From an uncultured Oscillospiraceae bacterium (GTDB lineage Bacteria; Bacillota; Clostridia; Oscillospirales; Ruminococcaceae): a stretch of DNA of 17,334 bases. Where the stretch lies: assembly GCA_910578965.1 (NCBI GenBank), contig CAJTSP010000046.1:1-17334 (forward strand), given 5' to 3'. Below, piece after piece: positions 6,655-13,409 of this stretch; the stretch's first letter is position 1; every line of letters begins with the position of its first letter. The notes beneath the pieces were generated by a model. It worked only from the letters and a program-made list of their open reading frames with translations, did not search any database and had not been told where the DNA came from. The position numbers and the translations under genes are program-made.

Positions 6655-7797
6655 ATGCCAAAGCTGAAGCTGATGACAATTGTGGGTACCCGGCCCGAAA
6701 TTATCCGACTGAGCGCCGTAATCAAAAAGTGCGACGTTTATTTCGACCAGGCCCTCGTGCATACCGGGCAGAACTACGATTACACCCTCAACGAGATTTT
6801 TTTTGAGGACCTTGGCCTGCGCGCGCCGGACGTCTATCTGGACGCGGTGGGGGCTGACCTTGGCGAGACGATCGGCAATATCATTGCCAAAAGCTATAAG
6901 CTGATGGCCGAGCGTATGCCGGATGCGCTGCTGATCTTGGGCGACACCAACAGTTGCCTTTCGGCCATTGCGGCAAAGCGGCTGCATATCCCCATCTTCC
7001 ATATGGAGGCCGGCAACCGCTGCTTTGACGAGTGCCTGCCGGAAGAGACCAACCGCCGCATTGTGGACCATATTGCAGATGTAAACCTCTGTTACTCCGA
7101 GCATGCCCGCCGGTACCTGAACGCCGAGGGCGCCGCTAAAGAGCGCACCTATGTTACCGGAAGCCCCATGGCCGAGGTGCTGCGGGCAAACCTTGCCAAG
7201 ATCGAACAGAGCGACGTGCTGGCCCGGCTGGGGCTTACGGCCCAAAACTACATGCTGCTCAGTGCCCACCGGGAGGAAAACATTGACACCGAGCAAAATT
7301 TCACTTCCCTTTTTACCAGCATCAACCGGCTGGCTGCGCAGTACGATATGCCCATTTTGTATAGCTGCCATCCGCGCAGCAAAAAGTTTTTGGCGGCGCG
7401 CGGCTTTAAGCTGGACAAGCGGGTGCGGCTGCACGAGCCGCTGGGCTTCCACGATTACAACCACCTGCAGATGAACGCGTTTTGCGTGGTGAGCGATTCC
7501 GGCACCCTGCCGGAGGAATCCAGCTTTTTTACCAGCATTGGCCGGCCCTTCCCGGCGGTCTGCATCCGCACCAGCACCGAGCGGCCCGAGGCGCTGGACA
7601 AGGGCTGCTTTGTGCTGGCCGGCATCGCGGGGGACGGGGTGGTGCAGGCGGTAGAAACCGCAGTTGCCATGAATGCAAACGGTGATTTTGGCATCCCGGT
7701 GCCCTATTATACCGAGGATGTCTCGGCAAAGGTGGTTAAAATCATCCAAAGCTATGTTGGGGTAGTGAACAAGATGGTCTGGCGCAAGGGGCAATAG
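6655..7797 (+). CDS. capG: UDP-GlcNAc 2-epimerase family enzyme, CapG-like (UDP-L-FucNAc forming)
   Basis: This is a non-hydrolysing sugar-nucleotide C2-epimerase (WecB/CapG family), 380 residues. Family motifs in order: GTRPEIIRL (11-19), VHTGQNYD (35-42), GDTNS (96-100), HMEAGNRCFD (116-125), PEETNR (129-134), SAHREEN (203-209), SDSGTLPEE (280-288) and RTSTERPEA (305-313). These carry the catalytic acidic and histidine residues of the GT-B-like fold. Position directly after capE and capF indicates the CapG reaction: 2-epimerisation of the L-talosamine nucleotide to UDP-L-FucNAc. An ATG at 6613 overlaps the capF stop as ATGA, but AAGGAG (6639-6644) points to the ATG at 6655, where the conserved domain begins. 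A generic UDP-ManNAc-forming WecB is the alternative and is made unlikely by the context. Confidence 0.92.
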   Translation: MPKLKLMTIVGTRPEIIRLSAVIKKCDVYFDQALVHTGQNYDYTLNEIFFEDLGLRAPDVYLDAVGADLGETIGNIIAKSYKLMAERMPDALLILGDTNSCLSAIAAKRLHIPIFHMEAGNRCFDECLPEETNRRIVDHIADVNLCYSEHARRYLNAEGAAKERTYVTGSPMAEVLRANLAKIEQSDVLARLGLTAQNYMLLSAHREENIDTEQNFTSLFTSINRLAAQYDMPILYSCHPRSKKFLAARGFKLDKRVRLHEPLGFHDYNHLQMNAFCVVSDSGTLPEESSFFTSIGRPFPAVCIRTSTERPEALDKGCFVLAGIAGDGVVQAVETAVAMNANGDFGIPVPYYTEDVSAKVVKIIQSYVGVVNKMVWRKGQ

Positions 7798-7989
7798 CCC
7801 TCTGCACGGCTGGCGGCAGGTTGCCCTGCGGGTTTTTGGCAACAAAAAAACCCTCTGCGGCGCTGGTATGCCCGGCGGCAGGCAACACAGCGTTTTGCGC
7901 AAGGGGCGGCGGGGAAGCGGCATGCGGGCCGCGGCCCGGCGCCGGAAGATCGGTTCCAAAGCAGACCAAAGCCAAAGGAGGGCAGCCCG
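7798..7989 (+). other. Intergenic stretch with imperfect direct repeats and weak hairpins
   Basis: No gene is supported here. CCCTCTGC followed by a CTGG box and CGGCAGG occurs twice (7798-7820 and 7851-7882). A 5-bp hairpin GCAGG/CCTGC (7816-7829) is followed by GGGTTTTT, and that tract can itself pair with AAAAACCC (7846-7853). A partial attenuator is possible, but neither stem is strong. The RBS for the next gene ends the stretch. Confidence 0.4.
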
Positions 7990-9261
7990 GTGGAGCAGCG
8001 GCGGGTCCTGGTGGTTACCCAGCATTATTGGCCGGAAAATTTCCGTATTAACGACCTTGTTGAGGGGTTTGTGGCCGATGGCATTGCGGTGGATGTGCTC
8101 TGCGGGCTGCCCAACTACCCTAAAGGCGAATGGTATCCCGGCTACCGTTATGCCGGCCCCCGGTACGAGGAGCGCGCCGCAGGCCGGGAGGGGATGCCCC
8201 CGGTGCGTATCTGGCGCGCAGGCGAGATTCCCCGCAGGGGCAACAGCGGGCTTATGATTTTTTTGAATTATGTTAGCTGGCCGCTGCTGGCCCTTTTGAG
8301 CCTTTGGCGGCCGAAAGGGCCATACGATGCGGTTTTTTGCTACAATACCAGCCCGGTTTTGATGGCGCTGCCCGCCCTCCTTTACGGGTGGCGGCACCAT
8401 GTGCCGGTAACCGTATATGTGCTGGACCTCTGGCCCGAAAACCTTTACAGCGTGCTGCCGGTCAAAAGCCGGTTCTGGCAGGGGGTGGCCCGGCGGGTGA
8501 GCGACTGGCACTACCGCAAGGCCGATAAGCTCATTGCCATGAGCAGCAGCCTGCAAAGGCGGCTGATCGAGCGCACCGGCAAACCGGAAGGGGATGTGGC
8601 GGTGATCCCGCAGTACTGTGAGGATTTTTACGCCCTTCCCCAGCCGGACGAAGGGCTGGCCGCGCAGTATGCGGGCGGGTTCAACCTGGTGTTTACCGGC
8701 AATTTCAGCCCGGCCCAAAGCCTTGATACCGTACTGCGGGCGCTGGCCCTGGCACGCAAAGAGGCCAAAGGCCAAACCCTGCGGCTGCTCTTGGTGGGCG
8801 ACGGTATGAGCCGCGCTTCGCTGGGGGCGCTGGCCGAAGAATTGGGCCTTGCGCAGAGCGGCGCAGTGGTGTTTTGCGGCAGCGTGCCGCCGGCCGAGGT
8901 ACCCCGGTATACCACCCTGGCGGACGCGCTGGTGGTCTCGCTGAGCGCCAGCGAGGACCTTGGCCTTACCGTACCGGCCAAGCTGGCCAGCTATATGGCG
9001 GCGGCAAAGCCGATCCTTGCCAGCATGGACGGCGAGGGCCGCGCGGCGGTGGAAACGGCCGGCTGCGGCCTTGCCTCGGCCGCCTGCGACGCCAGGGGGC
9101 TTGCAGCCAACATGCTTTCGCTCTGCCGCCTTACGGCAGAAGAGCGGGCGGCGATGGGCCAAAAGGCTTTTGCCTGTTACCAGAAATGCTATCGCCGAGC
9201 GGAGCTTTTGCGGCAGCTTGAGGGGTTTTTGCTGCCCGCCAACACACCAACGGAGGGATAA
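7990..9261 (+). CDS. WbuB-like GT4 glycosyltransferase (candidate L-FucNAc transferase)
   Basis: This GT-B-fold glycosyltransferase of 423 residues has the hallmarks of the WbuB group. The N-terminal segment is VTQHYWPENFRINDL, followed by GLPNYPKG (39-46), then DLWPE (146-150) and, in the donor-binding half, VFTGNFSPAQSLD (234-246) and TVPAKLASYMAAAKPI (327-342). WbuB in O-antigen clusters is associated with L-FucNAc transfer, which fits the three upstream genes that make UDP-L-FucNAc. A hydrophobic stretch at about 88-104 and another at about 116-132 suggest membrane association. The start is GTG at 7990, with AAAGGAGG just upstream. The GT4 family is secure; donor specificity is inferred from context, and the acceptor (lipid-linked sugar or growing glycan) is unknown. 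Confidence 0.88.
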   Translation: MEQRRVLVVTQHYWPENFRINDLVEGFVADGIAVDVLCGLPNYPKGEWYPGYRYAGPRYEERAAGREGMPPVRIWRAGEIPRRGNSGLMIFLNYVSWPLLALLSLWRPKGPYDAVFCYNTSPVLMALPALLYGWRHHVPVTVYVLDLWPENLYSVLPVKSRFWQGVARRVSDWHYRKADKLIAMSSSLQRRLIERTGKPEGDVAVIPQYCEDFYALPQPDEGLAAQYAGGFNLVFTGNFSPAQSLDTVLRALALARKEAKGQTLRLLLVGDGMSRASLGALAEELGLAQSGAVVFCGSVPPAEVPRYTTLADALVVSLSASEDLGLTVPAKLASYMAAAKPILASMDGEGRAAVETAGCGLASAACDARGLAANMLSLCRLTAEERAAMGQKAFACYQKCYRRAELLRQLEGFLLPANTPTEG

Positions 9262-9266
9262 CCTGC

Positions 9267-9974
9267 ATGCCGCTGAAAATACTGGTATTGATCCCCTGCT
9301 ACAACGAAGAAGAGAATATTGCCGCGGTGGTGCGCCGCCTGCGCGAAAGCTGCCCCTGGGCGGATTACCTTGTTATCAACGACTGCTCTACCGACCATAG
9401 TGCGGAGATCCTGCGGCAGGAGGGTTGCAGCTATCTCGACCTGCCCGTCAACCTTGGCATTGGGGGCGGCATGCAGTGCGGCTTTCGGTATGCGCACCAG
9501 AACGGCTACGATATCGCGGTGCAGATGGACGGTGACGGCCAGCACGACCCCGCTTTTTTGCAGGCAGTGGTCGGCCCGGTGGCAAAAGGCGAGCTGGATA
9601 TGTGCATCGGCAGCCGGTTCATTACGGGGGACGGCTTTCAGAGCAGCTTTATGCGGCGGCTGGGCATCAATTTTTTAAGCGGGCTGATCCTTGTGCTCAC
9701 CGGCCGGCGGGTGCGGGACGTTACCAGCGGTTTCAGGGCCTGCGGCAAAAAGCTCATCGCCTTTTTTGCCGAGCATTACGCACAGGATTACCCCGAGCCT
9801 GAGGCCATTGTGATGGCGGTGCAGCACGGCTGCCGGGTGGGCGAGGTGCCGGTGGTTATGGCCGAGCGGCAGGGCGGTGTTTCCAGCATCAATGCTTTCA
9901 GGAGCGTCTATTTTATGATTAAGGTTTCCATCTCGCTGGTGATCGTGCGGCTGTCCGGCCGCAAGGACGGTTAA
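9267..9974 (+). CDS. GT2 glycosyltransferase, polyprenyl-phosphate sugar synthase type
   Basis: This 235-residue GT-A enzyme resembles dolichyl/undecaprenyl-phosphate sugar synthases. It shows the nucleotide-binding DCSTD (39-43), the metal-binding DGDGQHDP (88-95, containing D88-x-D90), IGSRF (114-118) and TSGFRA (153-158), and a weakly hydrophobic C-terminal segment (about 214-228) rather than a long membrane anchor. Such enzymes either load a hexose onto a lipid phosphate or add sugars directly to a glycan. It begins 5 nt after the previous stop, with GGAGGG overlapping the end of that gene, so the two are translated from one message. The following DUF2304 gene is a common partner of this GT2 group. 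Sugar specificity cannot be read from the sequence. Confidence 0.88.
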   Translation: MPLKILVLIPCYNEEENIAAVVRRLRESCPWADYLVINDCSTDHSAEILRQEGCSYLDLPVNLGIGGGMQCGFRYAHQNGYDIAVQMDGDGQHDPAFLQAVVGPVAKGELDMCIGSRFITGDGFQSSFMRRLGINFLSGLILVLTGRRVRDVTSGFRACGKKLIAFFAEHYAQDYPEPEAIVMAVQHGCRVGEVPVVMAERQGGVSSINAFRSVYFMIKVSISLVIVRLSGRKDG

Positions 9975-9990
9975 AAAGGAGGGATGCCCC

Positions 9991-10362
9991 ATGCCCGAAT
10001 CCCTGCGATATATACTGCTGCTGGGTGCGGCGGCGTATCTTTTGCTGATCTTTTTTTTGCTTAAAACCGGGCGGCTCAGCGTGCGGTTCAGCCTCATCTG
10101 GCTGGCCTCGGGTGCGGTGCTGGTGGTGTTTGCGGCGTTTCCGTATGTGGTATATGTGCTAAGGGACCTGCTGGATATGATTATGCCGGTCAACCTGGTG
10201 TTTACCCTGCTTTTTTGCTTTGTGCTGCTGGTGCTGCTGTCTTTAAGCGTGGCGGTGAGCGGGTTTGCCGATCGGATCAAACGGCTGGCGCAGGCCAATG
10301 CGATCCTGGAAAAACGGGTGCGTGAGCTGGAACAGGAACTTTCGGGCCGCCGCAGCCCTTAA
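9991..10362 (+). CDS. DUF2304-type small membrane protein, partner of the GT2
   Basis: The protein has 123 residues with three predicted membrane helices at about 6-25, 34-55 and 67-90, followed by a basic/acidic heptad-like tail (about 92-118) likely to form a coiled coil. Length, topology and position right after a GT2 of the DPM1-like group match the DUF2304 family, which is repeatedly found beside such enzymes and may anchor or assist them at the membrane. AAAAGGAGGG precedes the ATG. No catalytic motif is visible and the biochemical role is not established here. Confidence 0.75.
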   Translation: MPESLRYILLLGAAAYLLLIFFLLKTGRLSVRFSLIWLASGAVLVVFAAFPYVVYVLRDLLDMIMPVNLVFTLLFCFVLLVLLSLSVAVSGFADRIKRLAQANAILEKRVRELEQELSGRRSP

Positions 10363-10492
10363 AATGCCCGGCCCGGCAGCCGTGCGGGTTCCATGCCGGG
10401 GATACCTGCAGAGGGCCCGCGGCCCGTGCGGCCTTGGCAAAGCCGCTGCCTAAAAGGGCGGCCGCCGTTTACAGAGCGAGGAGGCAGGGCAG

Positions 10493-11974
10493 ATGTCCTT
10501 TAACAGTGCTATCTTTGTCGGCTTTCTGGCCGGGGTCACGGCGGTATACTACCTTGTACCCCGGCTGGCAAAGCCGTATTTTTTGCTTTTGGCCAGCTAC
10601 GCCTTTTACCTCTACCAGCCGCAGAACGCGCGCTTGGTGGTGCTTTTGCTTGCCGTTACCCTTGTTACCTGGGCGGCGGGGCTGGCCATTGGCCGGCTTG
10701 CCAACGCTTGGGCAAGGCGCGGCTTTTTGCTGCTCTCGTTGGCCGTGTGCCTGGGCATTTTGCTTTTTTATAAGTATGCAGGCTTTTTTGGCGGCATTTG
10801 GGCAGGGCTTACCGGCAGGCCAAACGCGGCCGCCGGTTTGGACCTCATCGCGCCGCTGGGGCTTTCTTATTTTACCTTCCAGAGCCTTGGGTATGTTATC
10901 GATGTCTGCCAGCGCCAGGCCGAGCCGGAGAAAAACCCGCTCAAGTACGCGTTGTTCGTAAGCTTTTTCCCCTGTATCTTTACCGGGCCTATCGAGCGCA
11001 AAGGCCATTTGCTGCCCCAGCTCGACGCCCCTCGCCCCTTTGACTACGGCCGCGTTTCGGGTGGGGCGGCGCGGGTACTATGGGGGTATGTCAAAAAAAT
11101 GGTCATTGCCGACAACCTCGCCGTGTTTGTGCGCGGGGTTTACCAAACGGCAGGTAGCTGCGCCGGGCCGTATTTGGCGGCGGCAAGCCTTTTATTCAGC
11201 TATCAGTTGTATATGGATTTTTCGGGCTGCTGCGACATTGCCATCGGCGGCGCGCAGATGCTGGGCGTTGACCTGCTGGAAAACTTTCACCGCCCCTTTG
11301 CCGCCTGCAGCTACACCGAGCTGTGGAACCGCTGGCACATCAGCCTTACAAGCTGGTTCCGGGATTATATCTTTACCCCTCTTTCTTTCTACAACCGCGG
11401 CGCGCCCGGGGTTTGGGGTAGGCTGCAGGGCTGGTTCAATGTGTTCGTCATCTTTCCCATCAGCGGGCTGTGGCACGGCGCGGGGCTTGGGTATGTGCTG
11501 TGGGGAGTGCTCAACGGGGCGTTTCTCGTTGCGGGCAAGGCCACCGCACGGTGGCGGCGCAGGCTGGCAAGGCGTAACCCCCTCTACCGCAGCAGGCTGA
11601 TAAAAACGGTAGTCCAGCGTGGCTGTGTGTACCTGCTGTTTACCGTTTGCATCGTCTTTTTTGCCTGCGAGCTGTACGGCGCCGAGCCTTTTGCCGTGTA
11701 TGGCGGCATGCTTCGGGGCTGGGGCGCAGCCCTTGAAGGCGGGCTTGCCTCTTTAGGCCAAGGCTTTGCCCGGCTGGGGCTGGACGGGGCCACTGCCGGC
11801 ATGCTGGCGCTGGCTGGGCTGTTTGTGGCGCTGGTGGAAGCGCGGGGCCCGGTGGCCGGGTGGTTCCGCCGGCAATGGTTTTTTGTGCGCTGGCCGGTTT
11901 ACTACGCGCTCTGTTTGCTGCTGCTGTTTTTTGGCGCGTTTGGCCAGTCGGCCTTTATCTACCAGCAGTACTGA
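10493..11974 (+). CDS. MBOAT-family membrane O-acyltransferase (AlgI/PatA/DltB-like)
   Basis: This polytopic membrane acyltransferase of 493 residues carries the MBOAT signatures: PLGLSYFTFQSLGYVID (121-137), FFPCIFTGPIERK (158-170), YMDFSGCCDIAIG (240-252), ENFHRPF (263-269), LWNRWHISLTSWFRDYIF (277-294) and SGLWHGA (324-330). H328 is the conserved catalytic histidine, with H282 the second conserved one. Enzymes of this type pass an acyl group, usually acetyl, across the membrane to a partner that acylates an extracytoplasmic glycan. GAGGAGG (10478-10484) sits 8 nt before the ATG. It follows DUF2304 after about 130 nt with no promoter seen, and is followed 16 nt later by its likely SGNH partner. 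Acetylation of the FucNAc glycan is inferred from the operon. Confidence 0.93.
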   Translation: MSFNSAIFVGFLAGVTAVYYLVPRLAKPYFLLLASYAFYLYQPQNARLVVLLLAVTLVTWAAGLAIGRLANAWARRGFLLLSLAVCLGILLFYKYAGFFGGIWAGLTGRPNAAAGLDLIAPLGLSYFTFQSLGYVIDVCQRQAEPEKNPLKYALFVSFFPCIFTGPIERKGHLLPQLDAPRPFDYGRVSGGAARVLWGYVKKMVIADNLAVFVRGVYQTAGSCAGPYLAAASLLFSYQLYMDFSGCCDIAIGGAQMLGVDLLENFHRPFAACSYTELWNRWHISLTSWFRDYIFTPLSFYNRGAPGVWGRLQGWFNVFVIFPISGLWHGAGLGYVLWGVLNGAFLVAGKATARWRRRLARRNPLYRSRLIKTVVQRGCVYLLFTVCIVFFACELYGAEPFAVYGGMLRGWGAALEGGLASLGQGFARLGLDGATAGMLALAGLFVALVEARGPVAGWFRRQWFFVRWPVYYALCLLLLFFGAFGQSAFIYQQY

Positions 11975-11990
11975 GAGGGGGCGCGGCGCA

Positions 11991-13166
11991 ATGTGGAAAG
12001 CAATCAAACAGGCCGGCCTCTTTATGCTGCGGTATCTGGAGGCTGCTGTCAAGCTGGCGCTCCTGGCCGGGCCGGTGTTGTTTTTAATGGTGTATGTCAA
12101 CTATACGGTAGACCGCAGCGGCTATTTCCAGGGCGACCAGTTTGAGAGGGAGGTGGCCGAGGCGCTGCTGGCCGGGCAAGACCTTTCCAACTACGAAAAG
12201 ATGGACGAGCGTCAGATTGTACGGCTGTATGTGCAAAATCTGCCTGAGGGTTCCCCGCCTGGCACCGTGGCCCTTGGCTCCAGCCGTATTTTGCAGATGG
12301 ATCGCTCGGTGGCGGATGCGGATGCAGGCGGCTTTTTCAACGCCGGAATGATCGGCGCGGACGTCCGGGATGTGATGAGCACCCTTTACCTTTTTATCCG
12401 GGACGGCAAGGCCCCCAAAAACGTCATCTTGGGCATCGACCCTTGGCTTTTCAGCCCCAGCCCCGAGGCGCTGGACCTCCGGGCGGACGCCGAACTGTAC
12501 GAGGAGTTCCTCAGCGAGGCGCTGGGCCGCGAGAGCGGGTATGACGCGCCCGACCCGGTAGAGGCTTGGGATGTGCTGCTGGACCCGGCGTATTTCCAGG
12601 GGAATATTGCCTGGGCTTCGCGGGATACCGGCGGCGAGGAGCACCCTGTCACGGTGGAAGGGGCCGCCCTCTGGCAGCAGGATACCGAGGTCAAGCGTAG
12701 CGACGGCAGTGTGGTGTATACACAGGAAATGCGCGCCTACACCCACGACGAGGTGGAGCTTTTGGCGGTAGAGCAGGGCGGTACCGCCCTGAGGCTCAAC
12801 GATTTTGACGCGCTGCCCCCGGATAAGCTCGCCCTGTTTGACGAGTTTATCCGGTATGGCCGGCAAAACGGGGTGAATTTTGTGTTTGTGCTGGTGCCCT
12901 ACCATCCGCTCGCTTATTATGTAATGAGCCAGGCCCAGGCCGAGCGGCAATGCTATAGCGGCTTTTTTGCGGTGGAGCCCTGGCTGCGGGAGTACGCCGC
13001 ACAAAACCATATCCCGCTGTACGGCTCCTACGACGCCGGGGCGCTTGGGCTTACCGGCGAGGATTTTTACGACGGCCTGCACTGTAAGGGCAGCGGCATT
13101 GCAAAGTTTTTCCCCGGCATGCGCGCGGTGCTGGCCGGGCAGAGCGGCACGGCCGAGCTGCAATAG
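11991..13166 (+). CDS. Membrane-anchored SGNH-like (AlgJ/AlgX/DltD-type) glycan O-acetylation protein
   Basis: The protein has 391 residues with one N-terminal membrane anchor (about 17-37) and an extracytoplasmic remainder. SGNH-like landmarks are visible: GSSR (96-99) after a hydrophobic strand as the nucleophile block (candidate S97 or S98), an Asn in FFNAGMIGADV (N117), the strand VILGIDPWLF (145-154), and D361-x-x-H364 near the C-terminus as the Asp/His block. It begins 16 nt after the MBOAT stop, with GAGAGGGG as RBS. The MBOAT plus SGNH pairing is the standard layout for alginate-, D-alanine- and other glycan-acylation machines, so it most likely transfers the acyl group to the glycan. 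Similarity beyond these blocks is not obvious by eye. A longer upstream frame exists inside the MBOAT gene but reads as out-of-frame sequence. It is the last gene of the operon. Confidence 0.82.
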   Translation: MWKAIKQAGLFMLRYLEAAVKLALLAGPVLFLMVYVNYTVDRSGYFQGDQFEREVAEALLAGQDLSNYEKMDERQIVRLYVQNLPEGSPPGTVALGSSRILQMDRSVADADAGGFFNAGMIGADVRDVMSTLYLFIRDGKAPKNVILGIDPWLFSPSPEALDLRADAELYEEFLSEALGRESGYDAPDPVEAWDVLLDPAYFQGNIAWASRDTGGEEHPVTVEGAALWQQDTEVKRSDGSVVYTQEMRAYTHDEVELLAVEQGGTALRLNDFDALPPDKLALFDEFIRYGRQNGVNFVFVLVPYHPLAYYVMSQAQAERQCYSGFFAVEPWLREYAAQNHIPLYGSYDAGALGLTGEDFYDGLHCKGSGIAKFFPGMRAVLAGQSGTAELQ

Positions 13167-13268
13167 GCGGCATGCGGCCGGCAGGGTTCGCCCCGCTTGC
13201 GGCGGCCTGTCCGCCCGGCCCCCCCCCTTGCCGTTCTGCCGACGTGGCGCCCAATTTTTGCAGTTTGG

Positions 13269-13296
13269 TTGACAGGCCGTGTAAATTGTGTAGAAT
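13269..13296 (+). promoter_or_regulatory. Strong sigma-A-type promoter of the peroxiredoxin-like gene
   Basis: A perfect TTGACA (13269-13274) and TAGAAT (13291-13296) are separated by 16 bp in an unusually A/T-rich patch. This makes the downstream gene a separate transcription unit from the glycan operon, whose end shows no clear terminator between 13167 and 13268. The leader is about 107 nt. Confidence 0.8.
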
Positions 13297-13409
13297 ATTG
13301 AATGCGGCCCCGCGCGTTTGCCGCGCCGGGCAGAGCCGGCGGCGCCCGCGGGCGGGAGGGCGCGCGCCCGCACCTTGCCGGTTACTTTACAGCCAAAGGA
13401 GATTGTTTT

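Noticed and set aside
4454..6679. Minus-strand open frame of 741 codons opposite capE and capF
   Set aside because: Low-complexity antisense frame across two well-supported enzymes and their gap; no protein family recognisable.
7816..7837. Possible terminator after capG (GCAGG/CCTGC stem followed by TTTTT)
   Set aside because: The stem is only 5 bp and the T-run is separated from it by GGG. No plus-strand promoter was found before the next gene, so the operon probably continues.
7868..8257. Plus-strand open frame of 129 codons upstream of and overlapping the GT4 gene
   Set aside because: Arg/Gly/Ala-rich, no RBS, overlaps the start of a clear glycosyltransferase in another frame.
6634..9162. 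Minus-strand open frame of 842 codons opposite capG and the GT4 gene
   Set aside because: It spans two genuine plus-strand genes with strong family motifs, has no RBS-supported start and no recognisable domain; antisense shadow.
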